Shown here piece by piece: positions 1 to 7,799 of a DNA stretch of 35,963 nt. Origin of the DNA: Streptomyces phytophilus (GTDB lineage Bacteria; Actinomycetota; Actinomycetes; Streptomycetales; Streptomycetaceae); contig NZ_JACBXC010000007.1 of the NCBI RefSeq assembly GCF_013870535.1, positions 1 to 35,963 on the forward strand. Direction: 5' to 3'. The notes beneath the pieces are model-generated. The model was given only the letters and a program-made list of their open reading frames with translations, did not search any database and was not told the origin of the DNA. Position numbers and translations under genes: made by a program. Every line of letters begins with the position of its first letter. The first letter of the stretch is position 1.

Positions 1-39
1 CCCGGCGCCGCCGCCCCGGCGGTCTTCACCCTGCTTTGA
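1..39 (+). CDS. possible 3' end of an upstream gene
   Basis: The first 39 bases read in frame 1 as twelve codons (ending ...AVFTLL) to a TGA at 37-39. This could be the C-terminus of a gene that begins outside the window. Twelve codons are too few to identify it. By synteny one might expect a lipoate-synthesis gene here, but this tail does not resemble the usual LipA C-terminus. Confidence 0.25.
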   Translation, partial: PGAAAPAVFTLL

Positions 40-141
40 CCGCCGGGCCACGCGCTGGTAACACCGGAGGGTGAGCATGGAGCCCGAGAGAGCTTCGTCC
101 GCTCCGGACCACTGACTTCCCGACCGCCGAGGGGGGCCGTC

Positions 142-375
142 GTGCCGTCGTCACCGTCGTCGTTACCGTCCTGGCCGCCACCCCGGCCCACCGTCGCCGG
201 GGTGCTGCGCACGATCGAGGGGGTGCTGCTGCGCGGCGAGCAGCGCACCGCACGGCGTAACGCCTGGGACGCCGTTCTGGAGGACCGCCGCCGGGCCAGG
301 GCCCGGCTGGAGTCGGAGTCGGCGGTGGGCAGGGCGGGCCCGTCCGCGGGCGGTAAGTCCGCTCTGCCCCGATAG
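142..375 (+). CDS. small conserved-looking protein upstream of the DUF4191 gene
   Basis: 77-residue protein starting with GTG at 142, with a purine-rich stretch GAGGGGGG about 5 nt upstream as ribosome binding site. The N-terminus is Ser/Pro-rich. From about residue 17 it is a basic, Arg-rich, probably helical segment (LRTIEGVLLRGEQRTARRNAWDA). No signal peptide, membrane span or catalytic motif is visible. A small protein in this position next to DUF4191-RDD-glnA fits the Streptomyces core gene order, which is the main support that it is real. Function unknown. Confidence 0.5.
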   Translation: MPSSPSSLPSWPPPRPTVAGVLRTIEGVLLRGEQRTARRNAWDAVLEDRRRARARLESESAVGRAGPSAGGKSALPR

Positions 376-432
376 CCGCCCCGGCCCGGCCCCGCCGCGG
401 CCCCGCTCCGGCCCCCGGCTGCCGGGCCCGGT

Positions 433-468
433 CTGACCTCGGGCCCGGCTGGCCGTAGAATTCGCGGC
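433..468 (+). promoter_or_regulatory. promoter giving a leaderless mRNA for the DUF4191 gene
   Basis: CTGACC (433-438) and TAGAAT (456-461) are separated by exactly 17 nt and match a vegetative -35/-10 pair. The ATG at 469 lies 7 nt after the -10 box, where transcription should begin, and there is no Shine-Dalgarno sequence. A leaderless transcript is the simplest reading. Confidence 0.6.
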
Positions 469-1164
469 ATGGCCAGCAGTGAACCCACACCCGAGAACAC
501 CGGGCGTCTGAAGCAGATCGCCCTCACGTACAAGATGACCAGGCGGGCCGACCCCAAGGTCGGTCTGATCGTCGCGGGCGTGGGCATCCTGGTCCTCGGT
601 GCCGCCCTGGGCATCGGCTTCCTCATCGGGCACCCGATCTACCTGGGCATCGTCGGTTTCCTGCTGGCGCTGCTCGGTATGGCGATCATCTTCGGGCGGC
701 GCGCGGAGGCGGCGGCGTTCGGGCAGATGGAGGGCCAGCCGGGCGCGGCCGCGGCGGTGCTGGACAACATGAAGCGGGGCTGGACCGTCACCCCCGCGGT
801 GTCCATGACGCGGCAGCAGGACGTCGTGCACCGCGCCGTGGGCAAGGCGGGCATCGTCCTGGTCGGCGAGGGCAACCCGAACCGGCTGAGGGGTCTGCTG
901 GCGGCCGAGAAGAAGAAGATGAACCGGGTCGTCGCGGACGTGCCGGTGCACGACATCGTCGTCGGCAACGACGAGGGCCAGGTGCCGCTGAAGAAGCTGC
1001 GGGCCACGCTGGTGAAGCTGCCGCGGGTGCTGCAGGGCCCGCAGGTCACGCAGGTCAACGACCGGCTGAAGGCGCTGGGCGACCTGATGAGCAACATGCC
1101 GATCCCGAAGGGCCCGATGCCCAAGGGCATGCGCATGCCGAAGGGCGGCGGCAAGCTGCGCTGA
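469..1164 (+). CDS. DUF4191 family integral membrane protein
   Basis: 231 residues. A charged N-terminus (about 1-30) is followed by two close hydrophobic spans (about 31-52 and 55-75) with a short turn, then a cytoplasmic domain with NMKRGWTVTPAVSMT and AGIVLVGEGNP, and a repetitive basic tail built on PKG.M units (about 211-231). The two-span hairpin plus this soluble domain is the DUF4191 pattern of actinobacteria. It stands immediately before an RDD protein and glnA, as in other Streptomyces. Its biochemical role is unknown. The ATG at 469 is favoured because a -10 box lies just upstream. Confidence 0.85.
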   Translation: MASSEPTPENTGRLKQIALTYKMTRRADPKVGLIVAGVGILVLGAALGIGFLIGHPIYLGIVGFLLALLGMAIIFGRRAEAAAFGQMEGQPGAAAAVLDNMKRGWTVTPAVSMTRQQDVVHRAVGKAGIVLVGEGNPNRLRGLLAAEKKKMNRVVADVPVHDIVVGNDEGQVPLKKLRATLVKLPRVLQGPQVTQVNDRLKALGDLMSNMPIPKGPMPKGMRMPKGGGKLR

Positions 1165-1178
1165 GCGCGGCGGCGCCC

Positions 1179-1205
1179 GTACGGGCACGGGGGCCCGGCC
1201 CGTAC
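1179..1205. terminator. hairpin between converging DUF4191 and RDD genes
   Basis: GTACGGGC (1179-1186) pairs with GCCCGTAC (1198-1205) around an 11-nt GC-rich loop. It lies 15 nt after the DUF4191 stop and about 50 nt beyond the end of the converging RDD gene, so it could end transcription from both sides. There is no T-run. Confidence 0.5.
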
Positions 1206-1257
1206 ACGGAACCGGTGACCGGCCGACGGCCCCGGAAACCGCCCTCTCGGCCCAGCC

Positions 1258-1734
1258 TCAGAACCGCACCTCGACGGCGCGGGCGACGCGGTCGTGCAGA
1301 CCGCGGGTGTCGCGGTCGAAGATGACGGCGGGGATCAGCAGGCAGAGCAGCACGGTGCGGGTGACGGTGGCGAGCGGGCCGAGCCGGGCGCCGTTCTCGG
1401 TGAGGACGCGGATGCGCATGATCCGCTTGCCCGGGGTGAAGCCGAGCGTGCCGACCAGCAGCACGCTCATCACGAAGAAGACGCCCATGGTCCACAGCCC
1501 GAGCGTCCGGGTGTCACCGCCGGCGAACAGCCCGTAGGCGATGAGCTGGCACAGCAGCCAGTCGACGACCAGCGCGGCGATGCGCCGGCCGACCGAGGCG
1601 ACCGAGCCGGGCCCGGTCTCGGGCAGGCCGAGGCGCTCGCCCCGGTAGCCGAAGTCGACGCCCATGTCCTCGGCCGCCGAGCGGGGGCCGGAGAGCCACG
1701 ATCCGATTGCTTGCCGCTTCTCCGCGTCATCCAC
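1258..1734 (-). CDS. RDD family membrane protein
   Basis: 158 residues read from a GTG at 1734. A soluble N-terminus containing GVDFGYRGERLGLP (about 25-38) precedes VGRRIAALVVDW (48-59), the first Arg/Asp element of the RDD family. Three hydrophobic spans follow at roughly 52-72, 78-98 and 119-138. The family signatures GFTPGKRIMRIRV (98-110) and FDRDTRGLHDRVA (139-151) are both present. RDD proteins are small membrane proteins, some linked to ion or antibiotic transport; no specific substrate can be read here. It is divergent from glnA and converges on the DUF4191 gene, the usual Streptomyces arrangement. The start is uncertain because no clear ribosome binding site precedes the GTG. Confidence 0.85.
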   Translation of the reverse strand: MDDAEKRQAIGSWLSGPRSAAEDMGVDFGYRGERLGLPETGPGSVASVGRRIAALVVDWLLCQLIAYGLFAGGDTRTLGLWTMGVFFVMSVLLVGTLGFTPGKRIMRIRVLTENGARLGPLATVTRTVLLCLLIPAVIFDRDTRGLHDRVARAVEVRF

Positions 1735-1861
1735 GCATCCACGGTACTGCCAGGCCCGCGAAGCCCTTCCCCGCCCCCTGCCGGCGCCCGCGGACCGCAT
1801 ACGATTCCGGCCACCCGGGGGCCCGGCGGGTCCGGGTTCGCGGGCGCGGGCGGGGGCCGCG

Positions 1862-1900
1862 GTTAACATCGGCGAAACAAACGGGTCATGCCCGAGAAAT
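1862..1900 (+). promoter_or_regulatory. GlnR-type operator upstream of glnA
   Basis: GTTAAC (1862-1867) and GAAAC (1874-1878) are followed by GTCAT (1885-1889) and GAAAT (1896-1900). This alternation of GTnAC-like and GAAAC-like half-sites at about 11-nt spacing is the established GlnR box of Streptomyces nitrogen genes. A possible -10 box, TAGGCT, lies just downstream at 1911-1916. It predicts nitrogen-responsive control of glnA by GlnR. Confidence 0.75.
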
Positions 1901-2016
1901 CCCGGGTGCCTAGGCTCGGGCGAGCATGCCGGCACGCTGGCACGCCGGTATCGCGCACCTCGCGCAGGCTCTGCAGGCTTACCCGTCCCCTCGCGGCGGG
2001 GCATAGGAGGAATGGG

Positions 2017-3432
2017 ATGTTCCAGAACGCCGACGAGGTCCAGCAGTACATCGCGGACAACGACGTGAAGTTCGTCGACGTGCGTTTCTGCGATCTGCCG
2101 GGCGTCATGCAGCACTTCACGGTGCCCGTGGACGTCTTCGAGCCCGACGGCCAGCTCATGTTCGACGGCTCGTCGATCCGGGGCTTCCAGGCCATCCACG
2201 AGTCCGACATGGCGCTCGTACCGGACCTCTCCACCTCCCGCGTCGACCCGTTCCGCAAGGACAAGACGCTCAACATCAACTTCTTCATCCACGACCCGAT
2301 CACCGGCGAGCAGTACAGCCGCGACCCGCGGAACGTGGCCAAGAAGGCCGAGGCGTACCTGGCCTCCTCCGGCATCGCCGACACCGCGTACTTCGGCCCG
2401 GAAGCGGAGTTCTACGTCTTCGACGACGTCCGCTTCGAGACCAAGGCGAACGCCGGCTATTACCACATCGACTCCGAGGCCGGCGCCTGGAACACCGGCG
2501 CCGTCGAGGACGGCGGCAACCGCGGCTACAAGGTCCGCTACAAGGGCGGCTACTTCCCCGCCCCGCCGGTCGACCACTTCGCCGACCTGCGCGCGGAGAT
2601 CTCCCTCGAACTCGCCGCCTCGGGCCTCAAGGTCGAGCGCCAGCACCACGAGGTGGGCACCGCGGGCCAGGCGGAGATCAACTACAGGTTCAACACGCTG
2701 CTGGCCGCCGCCGATGACCTGATGCTCTTCAAGTACATCGTGAAGAACGTCGCCTGGCGCAACGGCAAGACCGCGACCTTCATGCCCAAGCCGATCTTCG
2801 GCGACAACGGCTCCGGCATGCACTGCCACCAGTCGCTGTGGACCGGCGGCGAGCCGCTCTTCTACGACGAGCAGGGCTACGCGGGCCTGTCGGACACCGC
2901 CCGCTACTACATCGGCGGCATCCTCCGCCACGCCCCGGCGCTGCTGGCGTTCACCAACCCCACGGTGAACTCGTACCACCGCCTGGTCCCCGGCTTCGAG
3001 GCCCCGGTCAACCTGGTCTACTCCCAGCGCAACCGCTCCGCGGCGATCCGCATCCCGATCACCGGCGCCAGTGCCAAGGCCAAGCGCATCGAGTTCCGCG
3101 CCCCGGACTCCTCCGGCAACCCGTACCTGGCCTTCTCCGCGATGCTGCTGGCCGGCCTGGACGGCATCAAGAACAAGATCGAGCCCGCCGAGCCGGTCGA
3201 CAAGGACCTCTACGAACTGGCCCCCGAGGAGCACGCCGCGGTCCCCCAGGTCCCGACGAACCTCCCGGCCGTACTGGAGTCCCTGGAAGCCGACCACGAG
3301 TTCCTGCTCCAGGGCGGCGTCTTCACCGCCGACCTGATCGAGACGTGGGTCGACTTCAAGCGCACCCAGGAGATCGAGCCCATCCAGCTCCGCCCGCACC
3401 CGCACGAGTTCGAGCTGTACTTCGACATCTAA
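2017..3432 (+). CDS. glnA: glutamine synthetase, type I
   Basis: 471 residues. Joins ammonia to glutamate with ATP in the cytoplasm; the main ammonium-assimilating enzyme. The start at ATG 2017 is set by a perfect AGGAGG (2005-2010) 6 nt upstream. The N-terminal beta-grasp has [10 protein letters not shown] (48-57). Metal and substrate loops are [10 protein letters not shown] (127-136), [16 protein letters not shown] (210-225) and [12 protein letters not shown] (264-275). The NRSAAIRIP arginine loop is at 339-347. Tyr399 in [10 protein letters not shown] is the adenylylation site, so the enzyme should be under GlnE control as well as GlnR transcription control. It is a core gene at the left border of the arsenic island. 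Confidence 0.98.
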   Translation: MFQNADEVQQYIADNDVKFVDVRFCDLPGVMQHFTVPVDVFEPDGQLMFDGSSIRGFQAIHESDMALVPDLSTSRVDPFRKDKTLNINFFIHDPITGEQYSRDPRNVAKKAEAYLASSGIADTAYFGPEAEFYVFDDVRFETKANAGYYHIDSEAGAWNTGAVEDGGNRGYKVRYKGGYFPAPPVDHFADLRAEISLELAASGLKVERQHHEVGTAGQAEINYRFNTLLAAADDLMLFKYIVKNVAWRNGKTATFMPKPIFGDNGSGMHCHQSLWTGGEPLFYDEQGYAGLSDTARYYIGGILRHAPALLAFTNPTVNSYHRLVPGFEAPVNLVYSQRNRSAAIRIPITGASAKAKRIEFRAPDSSGNPYLAFSAMLLAGLDGIKNKIEPAEPVDKDLYELAPEEHAAVPQVPTNLPAVLESLEADHEFLLQGGVFTADLIETWVDFKRTQEIEPIQLRPHPHEFELYFDI

Positions 3433-3478
3433 AGGCCGGGGTCGGGCGACCTTATTCTGCTCGACGTCAGAAACGCTG

Positions 3479-3516
3479 CGAGGGCGGCTACCCCGTGACC
3501 GGGGTAGCCGCCCTCG
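3479..3516. terminator. strong hairpin terminator after glnA
   Basis: A perfect 17-bp stem, CGAGGGCGGCTACCCCG (3479-3495) with its complement at 3500-3516, closes a 4-nt loop TGAC. It sits 46 nt after the glnA stop and before the converging acr3 gene. There is no T-run, as is common in Streptomyces, and it can act in both directions. Confidence 0.9.
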
Positions 3517-3575
3517 TCGGCCGACGGAGCCGCACAAGGTCGTCGATGTTCACGTCGCCTGCCTCGCTTTGCCAC

Positions 3576-4691
3576 TCATTCCGCGGTCATTCCTGTCTGC
3601 CCTTGGCGAAGTCCCCGGGTGGAGTCGAACTTTCGGCGCCGGGCCAGGGAGACGTGCACGAGGGCGATGAGCACCGGGACTTCGATGAGGGGGCCGACGA
3701 CGCCTGCGAGGGCCTGGCCTGAGGTGACGCCGAAGGTGGCGATGGCGACCGCGATGGCGAGTTCGAAGTTGTTGCCGGCCGCGGTGAAGGCGAGCGTGGT
3801 GGTGCGGTCGTACGGGAGGCCGATGGCTCTGCCGAGGGCGAAGGTGCCGAACCACATGAGTGCGAAGTAGACCAGGAGGGGCAGCGCGATCCGGGCGACG
3901 TCCAGGGGGTGCGAGGTGATCGTCTCGCCCTGGAGGGCGAAGAGGAGCACGATCGTGAAGAGCAGCCCGTAGAGCGCCCACGGGCCGATGCGGGGCAGGA
4001 TGCGCTGCTCGTACGCCGTGCGGCCGAGGCGGCGTTCGCCGATGCGGCGGGTGAGGAAGCCGGCGAGGAGGGGGACGCCGAGGAAGACGGCGACGTTGAG
4101 CGCGATCTTCCATGTCGAGATGTCGAGGTTTTCGCCGTCGCCCAGGCCGAGCCGGCCGGGGAGGAGGTCGAGGTAGAACCAGCCGAGGAGGCCGAAGGCC
4201 AGTACCTGGAAGACGGAGTTGAGCGCCACCAGGACGGCCGCGGCTTCGCGGTCGCCGCAGGCCAGGTCGTTCCAGATGATGACCATCGCGATGCAGCGGG
4301 CGAGCCCGACGACGATCAGGCCGGTGCGGTACTCGGGCAGGTCGGGCAGGAAGATCCAGGCCAGGGCGAACATCACCGCAGGGCCGATCAGCCAGTTGAC
4401 CGCCAGGGAGGCGGTCAGCAGCCGGCGGTCGCCGGTGACGGCGTCCAGGCGGTCGTAGCGGACCTTGGCCAGCACCGGGTACATCATGATCAGCAGGCCG
4501 AGGGCGATGGGCAGGGAGATGCCGCCGGTCTCCACCTTCGCCAGTGCGTCGTCCAGCCCCGGGACGACCCGGCCCAGGCCGAGGCCGGCGGCCATGGCGA
4601 GCAGGATCCAGACGGCGAGGTAGCGGTCGAGCGTCGACAGCTTGCGGGCCACGTGCTCCTCGGCACCGGCTTCCGGGCCGGCGGTGACCAC
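3576..4691 (-). CDS. acr3: ACR3-family arsenite efflux permease
   Basis: 371 residues with about ten hydrophobic spans. Exports arsenite, As(OH)3, across the membrane using the proton gradient. The ACR3 signature GLARCIAMVIIWNDLACGD (129-147) contains the conserved essential cysteine (Cys133). A conserved glutamate follows in GPLIEVPVLIAL (Glu337), and the AAGNNFELAIAVAIATFG segment is also typical. GTG start at 4691, one base after the arsR stop, so the two genes should be translationally coupled. With arsR and the divergent arsC it forms the basic arsenate/arsenite detoxification unit, needed by a cell that handles arsenic in its metabolism. Confidence 0.95.
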   Translation of the reverse strand: MVTAGPEAGAEEHVARKLSTLDRYLAVWILLAMAAGLGLGRVVPGLDDALAKVETGGISLPIALGLLIMMYPVLAKVRYDRLDAVTGDRRLLTASLAVNWLIGPAVMFALAWIFLPDLPEYRTGLIVVGLARCIAMVIIWNDLACGDREAAAVLVALNSVFQVLAFGLLGWFYLDLLPGRLGLGDGENLDISTWKIALNVAVFLGVPLLAGFLTRRIGERRLGRTAYEQRILPRIGPWALYGLLFTIVLLFALQGETITSHPLDVARIALPLLVYFALMWFGTFALGRAIGLPYDRTTTLAFTAAGNNFELAIAVAIATFGVTSGQALAGVVGPLIEVPVLIALVHVSLARRRKFDSTRGLRQGQTGMTAE

Positions 4692-4692
4692 G

Positions 4693-5004
4693 TCAGCAGG
4701 CCCGCTTGCGGTCGGCGTCCACGGTGGCGCGGGCGGCTGCTCCCAGTTCGGCGAACGAGCCGGCCAGCGCCTCCAGCACCGCGGGGCGCAGCTTGTAGTA
4801 CGTGAAGCGACCGCACGGCTCGGTCTCCACCACCCCGGCCTCGCGCAGCACCCGCAGATGGTTGGAGAGGTTCGTCTGCCGCGCTCCGGTCTCCTCCACG
4901 AGGTGCGTGGTGCACAGCGTCTCCGCGGCCAGGAGCTCGACGATCCGGACCCGGAGCGGGTCCGCCAGGGCGCGGATCACTTCAGTATCGACTGATGTCA
5001 GCAT
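4693..5004 (-). CDS. arsR: ArsR/SmtB-family repressor of the acr3-arsC unit
   Basis: 103 residues. Winged-helix DNA-binding repressor released by trivalent arsenic. The recognition helix region is ARQTNLSNHLRVLREAGVV (41-59) and the wing is GRFTYYKL. Cysteines are at 31 (TLCTTHL), 64 (EPCGRF) and 103 (the last residue). None forms the CVC pair seen in the other ArsR proteins of this window, so the sensor site is of a different design. Divergent from arsC across 72 bp holding an inverted repeat; stop and acr3 start are 1 nt apart. Confidence 0.93.
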   Translation of the reverse strand: MLTSVDTEVIRALADPLRVRIVELLAAETLCTTHLVEETGARQTNLSNHLRVLREAGVVETEPCGRFTYYKLRPAVLEALAGSFAELGAAARATVDADRKRAC

Positions 5005-5007
5005 GGG

Positions 5008-5025
5008 CTGATATTGTCACATCAG
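5008..5025. promoter_or_regulatory. candidate ArsR operator between arsR and arsC
   Basis: Inverted repeat CTGAT (5008-5012) and ATCAG (5021-5025) with an 8-nt spacer, starting 4 nt upstream of the arsR start codon in the arsR/arsC divergent spacer. Further CTGAT/CTGATG copies flank it (about 4992 and 5032). Its position suits a repressor controlling both directions. Confidence 0.5.
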
Positions 5026-5076
5026 GCGAAGCTGATGCCACCCCTCCCCCATCGCCGCACGACAAGAGAGACCGCG

Positions 5077-5490
5077 ATGTCCGACAAGCCCTCCGTGCTG
5101 TTCGTCTGCGTCCACAACGCCGGCCGCTCCCAGATGGCCGCGGCCTGGCTGACCCACCTCGCCGACGACCGCGTCGAGGTCCGCTCCGCCGGGTCGGTCC
5201 CCGCCGACACCGTCAACCCCGCGGTCGTCGAAGCGATGCGGGAGGTCGGTATCGACATCGCGCACGAGCAGCCCAAGGTCCTCACCACCGATGCCGTGCG
5301 GGCGTCGGACGTCGTCATCACCATGGGCTGCGGCGACGCCTGCCCCGTCTTCCCCGGCAAGACCTACCTCGACTGGGATCTGGACGATCCGGCCGGTCAG
5401 GACGTCGCGGCCGTACGTCCCATCCGCGACGAGATCCGTACGCGTATCGAGTCCCTCATCGCCGACATCGCACCGGCAGCCGGCGCGTAA
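5077..5490 (+). CDS. arsC: arsenate reductase, low-molecular-weight phosphatase type
   Basis: 137 residues. Reduces arsenate to arsenite in the cytoplasm. The nucleophile loop is CVHNAGRS: Cys11-X5-Arg17. The second cysteine cluster, TMGCGDACPVF, supplies the residues that pass the disulfide onward, and the aspartate loop DWDLDDPAGQ follows. This is the thiol-relay class related to tyrosine phosphatases; whether the partner is thioredoxin or mycoredoxin/mycothiol cannot be read here. ATG at 5077 follows a purine-rich AAGAGAGA. The last 35 bp overlap tail-to-tail with the converging MFS gene. Besides detoxification it could supply As(III) to the pathway. Confidence 0.95.
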   Translation: MSDKPSVLFVCVHNAGRSQMAAAWLTHLADDRVEVRSAGSVPADTVNPAVVEAMREVGIDIAHEQPKVLTTDAVRASDVVITMGCGDACPVFPGKTYLDWDLDDPAGQDVAAVRPIRDEIRTRIESLIADIAPAAGA

Positions 5491-6715
5491 GGACCCGCCA
5501 CCGGCCTCGCCGTGCCGTTGTGCGATAAGCCGTCAGCGCCGCGGCCGCGCTGATCGCGGCGAGGGCGGCGAAGAGGTTCGGGTAGCCGCCGAGCGGCGCG
5601 GCCAGGGCGGTGCCCGCGAAGGGGGCCAGGGCCGAGGCGGTGACGGTGGGGGCGGCGAGCAGGCCGGAGAGGCGGCCGTAGTGCGTGGTGCCCCAGCGGT
5701 CGGTGATGGCGGTGGCCTGCAGGAGGGTGAGGTTGCCGCGGACGATGCCCGCGGCGACGGCGAGGGTGGCAAGCAGCGCGTAGGGGCCGGGGATGAGAGC
5801 GAAGGCGGCGGTGCCCAGTCCGCCCAGGGCGATGAGGGCGACGGTGCGCGTCCCGGGGCGGGTGCGGCGGGCGAGGGCCGCGTACAGGGTGCGGCCCATG
5901 GTCTGGCCCAAGCCTCCCAGTCCGAGGGCCCAGGCCGCCTGGCCGGTGGTATAGCCGCGTTCGAGGAGCAGCGGCACGACGGTGACGACGACCGCGTACA
6001 TGGCGAAGGCGGAGAGCGTCAGGGCTGCGGCGAGGAGTGCGAAGGTGCGGCTGCGGGCGATGCTCGTGGAGGTCGTCGGGCCTGCCGTGGGGGCCGGCGG
6101 GGCGGGAGGCCAGGGGCCGCGGAGGGCGAGGGCGTGGGCGGGCAGGGTGAGGGCGGCCAGGACGGCCGCGAGGATGAGGTAGCTGTGCCGCCAGCTGAAG
6201 TGGTCGGCGAGTTGGGCGGTCAGGGGCGCGAAGACGGTGGAGGCGAGGCCGCCGGCGAGGGTGACGGCCGTGAGGGCACGTACGTGGTCCGGCGCGTACC
6301 AGCGGGTGAGAGCGGCGAAGGCCGGCTGGTAGAAAGTGGCCGCCATCGCGAGCCCGGCCAGCAGCCAGCCGGCGACGAACTGGGGCAGGTTGGGCGCGGT
6401 GGCGATGACGGCCAGGCTCGTGACGGCGGCGGCCGACCCCAGGGTCATCACCCCGCGGGGGCCGCGGGCGTCGAGGATGCGGCCGATGCGGATGCCGGCG
6501 AGTGCGGAGACGAGGAGCGCGGCGGAGAACGCCGCGGTGGTGGCCGCCGGGCTCCAGCCGGTGGCGGCGGTGATCTCGGGGTTGAGGACGGGGAAGGCGT
6601 AGTAGACGACGCCCCAGCTCGTGATCTGGGTCAGGCACAGGGCGGGCAGAGCCGCGCGGGGACGCGGCCGGCGACCGGCCGCGGTCGCGTCCCCGCGCGT
6701 ACCGACATCGCTCAT
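5456..6715 (-). CDS. MFS transporter linked to arsI
   Basis: 419 residues with about 12 hydrophobic spans in two halves around a Pro-rich loop (about 205-215). The SWGVVYYAFPVL start and the GRILDARGPRGVM loop, with a conserved GRLSGLLAAP near the end, mark a major facilitator. It starts 7 nt after arsI, so the two are surely one transcript, which points to efflux of arsenite or of a methyl-/organo-arsenical. MFS pumps of several types (ArsK, ArsJ) occur in ars operons, but I cannot assign this one to a named type. The 3' end overlaps the converging arsC by 35 bp, and the C-terminal tail (RRGRWRVLTRRLPVRCRR) is very basic. Confidence 0.85.
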   Translation of the reverse strand: MSDVGTRGDATAAGRRPRPRAALPALCLTQITSWGVVYYAFPVLNPEITAATGWSPAATTAAFSAALLVSALAGIRIGRILDARGPRGVMTLGSAAAVTSLAVIATAPNLPQFVAGWLLAGLAMAATFYQPAFAALTRWYAPDHVRALTAVTLAGGLASTVFAPLTAQLADHFSWRHSYLILAAVLAALTLPAHALALRGPWPPAPPAPTAGPTTSTSIARSRTFALLAAALTLSAFAMYAVVVTVVPLLLERGYTTGQAAWALGLGGLGQTMGRTLYAALARRTRPGTRTVALIALGGLGTAAFALIPGPYALLATLAVAAGIVRGNLTLLQATAITDRWGTTHYGRLSGLLAAPTVTASALAPFAGTALAAPLGGYPNLFAALAAISAAAALTAYRTTARRGRWRVLTRRLPVRCRR

Positions 6716-6722
6716 CGACCGG

Positions 6723-7181
6723 TCAGCAGCAACCGGCCGCCGCGGGCTGTTGCTCCGCCGTGGCGGCAGCCGCGGGCGTGCAGCAGCTGCTGTTCTGCTC
6801 CTTGGCCAGGGAGTCCGCGTCGGCCTTGACGACGTACACCTCCCACGGCTCCTGGCCCGGGCCCTGTACCCAGACCTTGTCCTGCAGGGCGTAGCAGCAG
6901 GTCGTGTCGTCCTCCTCGACGGTGGCCAGCCCGGCCAGGTCCAGCCTGGCCGTGGCCTGCTGGACGTCCTCGCTGGATGCCACCTCTACTCCCAGGTGGT
7001 CCAGGCGGGTGCCCTCTCCCTCCGCTCCCTCGATGAGGACCAGCTTGAGGGGAGGCTCGGCGATGGCGAAGTTGGCGTAGCCGTCGCGGAGCTTGGCCGG
7101 CTCGGCACCGAACAGCCTGCTGTAGAAGTCGATCGATGCCTGCAGGTCGGGGACGCGCAGGGCGAGTTGTATCCGGGACAT
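6723..7181 (-). CDS. arsI: ArsI, C-As bond lyase (CadI/glyoxalase fold)
   Basis: 152 residues. Fe(II)/O2-dependent dioxygenase that cleaves the carbon-arsenic bond of trivalent organoarsenicals, releasing arsenite. Expected metal ligands are present: Gln5, His62 (RLDHLG) and Glu114 (EPWEVY). The vicinal cysteine pair that binds As(III), Cys95-Cys96 in TTCCYALQDKVWV, is present too. The Ala/Gln-rich tail adds two more pairs, Cys133-Cys134 and Cys151-Cys152 at the end, that could also bind arsenic. Start ATG 7181 with AAGGA upstream. Cotranscribed with the MFS pump and divergent from an arsR. In an organoarsenic producer this enzyme is probably self-protection or scavenging. Confidence 0.93.
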   Translation of the reverse strand: MSRIQLALRVPDLQASIDFYSRLFGAEPAKLRDGYANFAIAEPPLKLVLIEGAEGEGTRLDHLGVEVASSEDVQQATARLDLAGLATVEEDDTTCCYALQDKVWVQGPGQEPWEVYVVKADADSLAKEQNSSCCTPAAAATAEQQPAAAGCC

Positions 7182-7198
7182 GAGCCGTTCCTTCTGTA

Positions 7199-7212
7199 TC
7201 GACGTTCTTCGA
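7199..7212. promoter_or_regulatory. TCGA-N6-TCGA operator-like motif, arsI leader
   Basis: ATCGA (7198-7202) and TCGAT (7209-7213) form an inverted repeat around CGTTCT. It lies just downstream of the predicted arsI transcription start, a usual place for a repressor. The same TCGA-N6-TCGA spacing recurs at 18504-18517 and 30825-30838. Confidence 0.45.
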
Positions 7213-7220
7213 TGTCGCTC

Positions 7221-7249
7221 AGCATGCACCCGGGATCGACGTCCGTCAA
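7221..7249 (-). promoter_or_regulatory. predicted arsI promoter
   Basis: On the minus strand TTGACG (7249-7244) and CATGCT (7226-7221) are separated by 17 nt. The predicted transcription start is near 7214, about 33 nt before the arsI ATG. The -35 box overlaps the first copy of the GTCAACATAGAGG repeat, so a protein bound there would block the promoter. Confidence 0.5.
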
Positions 7250-7339
7250 CATAGAGGTTCATCAAATCCGACGGACAGGCCGGCAGCCCGATGCGGGCAC
7301 ACCCCTTGGCAAGTGATTCGACGGGTGTCAACATAGAGG
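7245..7339 (+). repeat. two copies of a 13-bp element in the arsI/arsR spacer
   Basis: GTCAACATAGAGG occurs identically at 7245-7257 and 7327-7339. The first overlaps the arsI -35 box; the second ends 1 nt before the arsR ATG (7341). A close variant (11 of 13 positions) stands at 33649-33661, 1 nt before the start of the related arsR. It is probably an ArsR operator, and its ACATAGA core may also serve as a -10 box of a nearly leaderless arsR message. Confidence 0.5.
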
Positions 7340-7340
7340 C

Positions 7341-7703
7341 ATGTCTAAGTTGGCCTCGGACTCCGCCACGCTCGCCACCGTCACGCCGCTGGGGTGCTGC
7401 CGGCCGCTGGGGCGCGAGGAGTTGTCCGCCGACGACGCGGAGCCGATCGCCGCCATGTTCAAGGCGCTGTCCGACCCCGTCCGGCTGCGGCTCTTCTCGA
7501 AGATCGCGGTTCGGCCGGGCGGGGAAGCGTGCGTCTGCGAGATCCAGGACGTCGGCGTCTCCCAGCCCACGGTCAGCCACCACCTGCGCAAACTGCGGGA
7601 AGCCGGGCTGCTGTTGTCGGAACGCCGCGCCAGTTGGGTGTACTACCGGGTCGCACCCGGAGCGCTGTCGGTCATGGCCGGCCTGCTGTCGCAGGCCGAC
7701 TGA
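7341..7703 (+). CDS. arsR: ArsR-family repressor (CC/CVC type) facing arsI
   Basis: 120 residues. Winged-helix arsenic sensor. Cysteine pairs lie at Cys19-Cys20 in the N-terminal arm (LGCCRPL) and Cys64/Cys66 (ACVCEI), a typical trivalent-arsenic site of actinobacterial ArsR proteins. The DNA-reading helix is VSQPTVSHHLRKLREAG, followed by the wing SWVYYRV. It is a clear paralogue of the ArsR at 33663-34028 (shared MFKAL.DPVRLRLFSK and ACVC), while the ArsR at 4693 has a different cysteine layout. No Shine-Dalgarno is visible, and the motif GTCAACATAGAGG abuts the ATG. It probably controls itself and arsI-MFS. Confidence 0.93.
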   Translation: MSKLASDSATLATVTPLGCCRPLGREELSADDAEPIAAMFKALSDPVRLRLFSKIAVRPGGEACVCEIQDVGVSQPTVSHHLRKLREAGLLLSERRASWVYYRVAPGALSVMAGLLSQAD

Positions 7704-7710
7704 ACGACAG

Positions 7711-7757
7711 CCCGGTGCCTCAACCCGTGCTGCGCGGTCCGGGGTCGAGGCACCGGG
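7711..7757. terminator. hairpin between converging arsR and pstB
   Basis: CCCGGTGCCTC (7711-7721) pairs with GAGGCACCGGG (7747-7757), an 11-bp stem around a 25-nt loop, starting 8 nt after the arsR stop and before the end of pstB. Probably bidirectional. Confidence 0.7.
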
Positions 7758-7799
7758 GCGGAGTGAACGTCGAGGAGTGACCTTGTCGGCAGGAGGTGA

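Noticed and set aside
1735-3537. Minus-strand open frame running through glnA into the RDD gene
   Set aside because: The part opposite glnA is an antisense shadow; only the last 158 codons (from GTG 1734) are the RDD protein.
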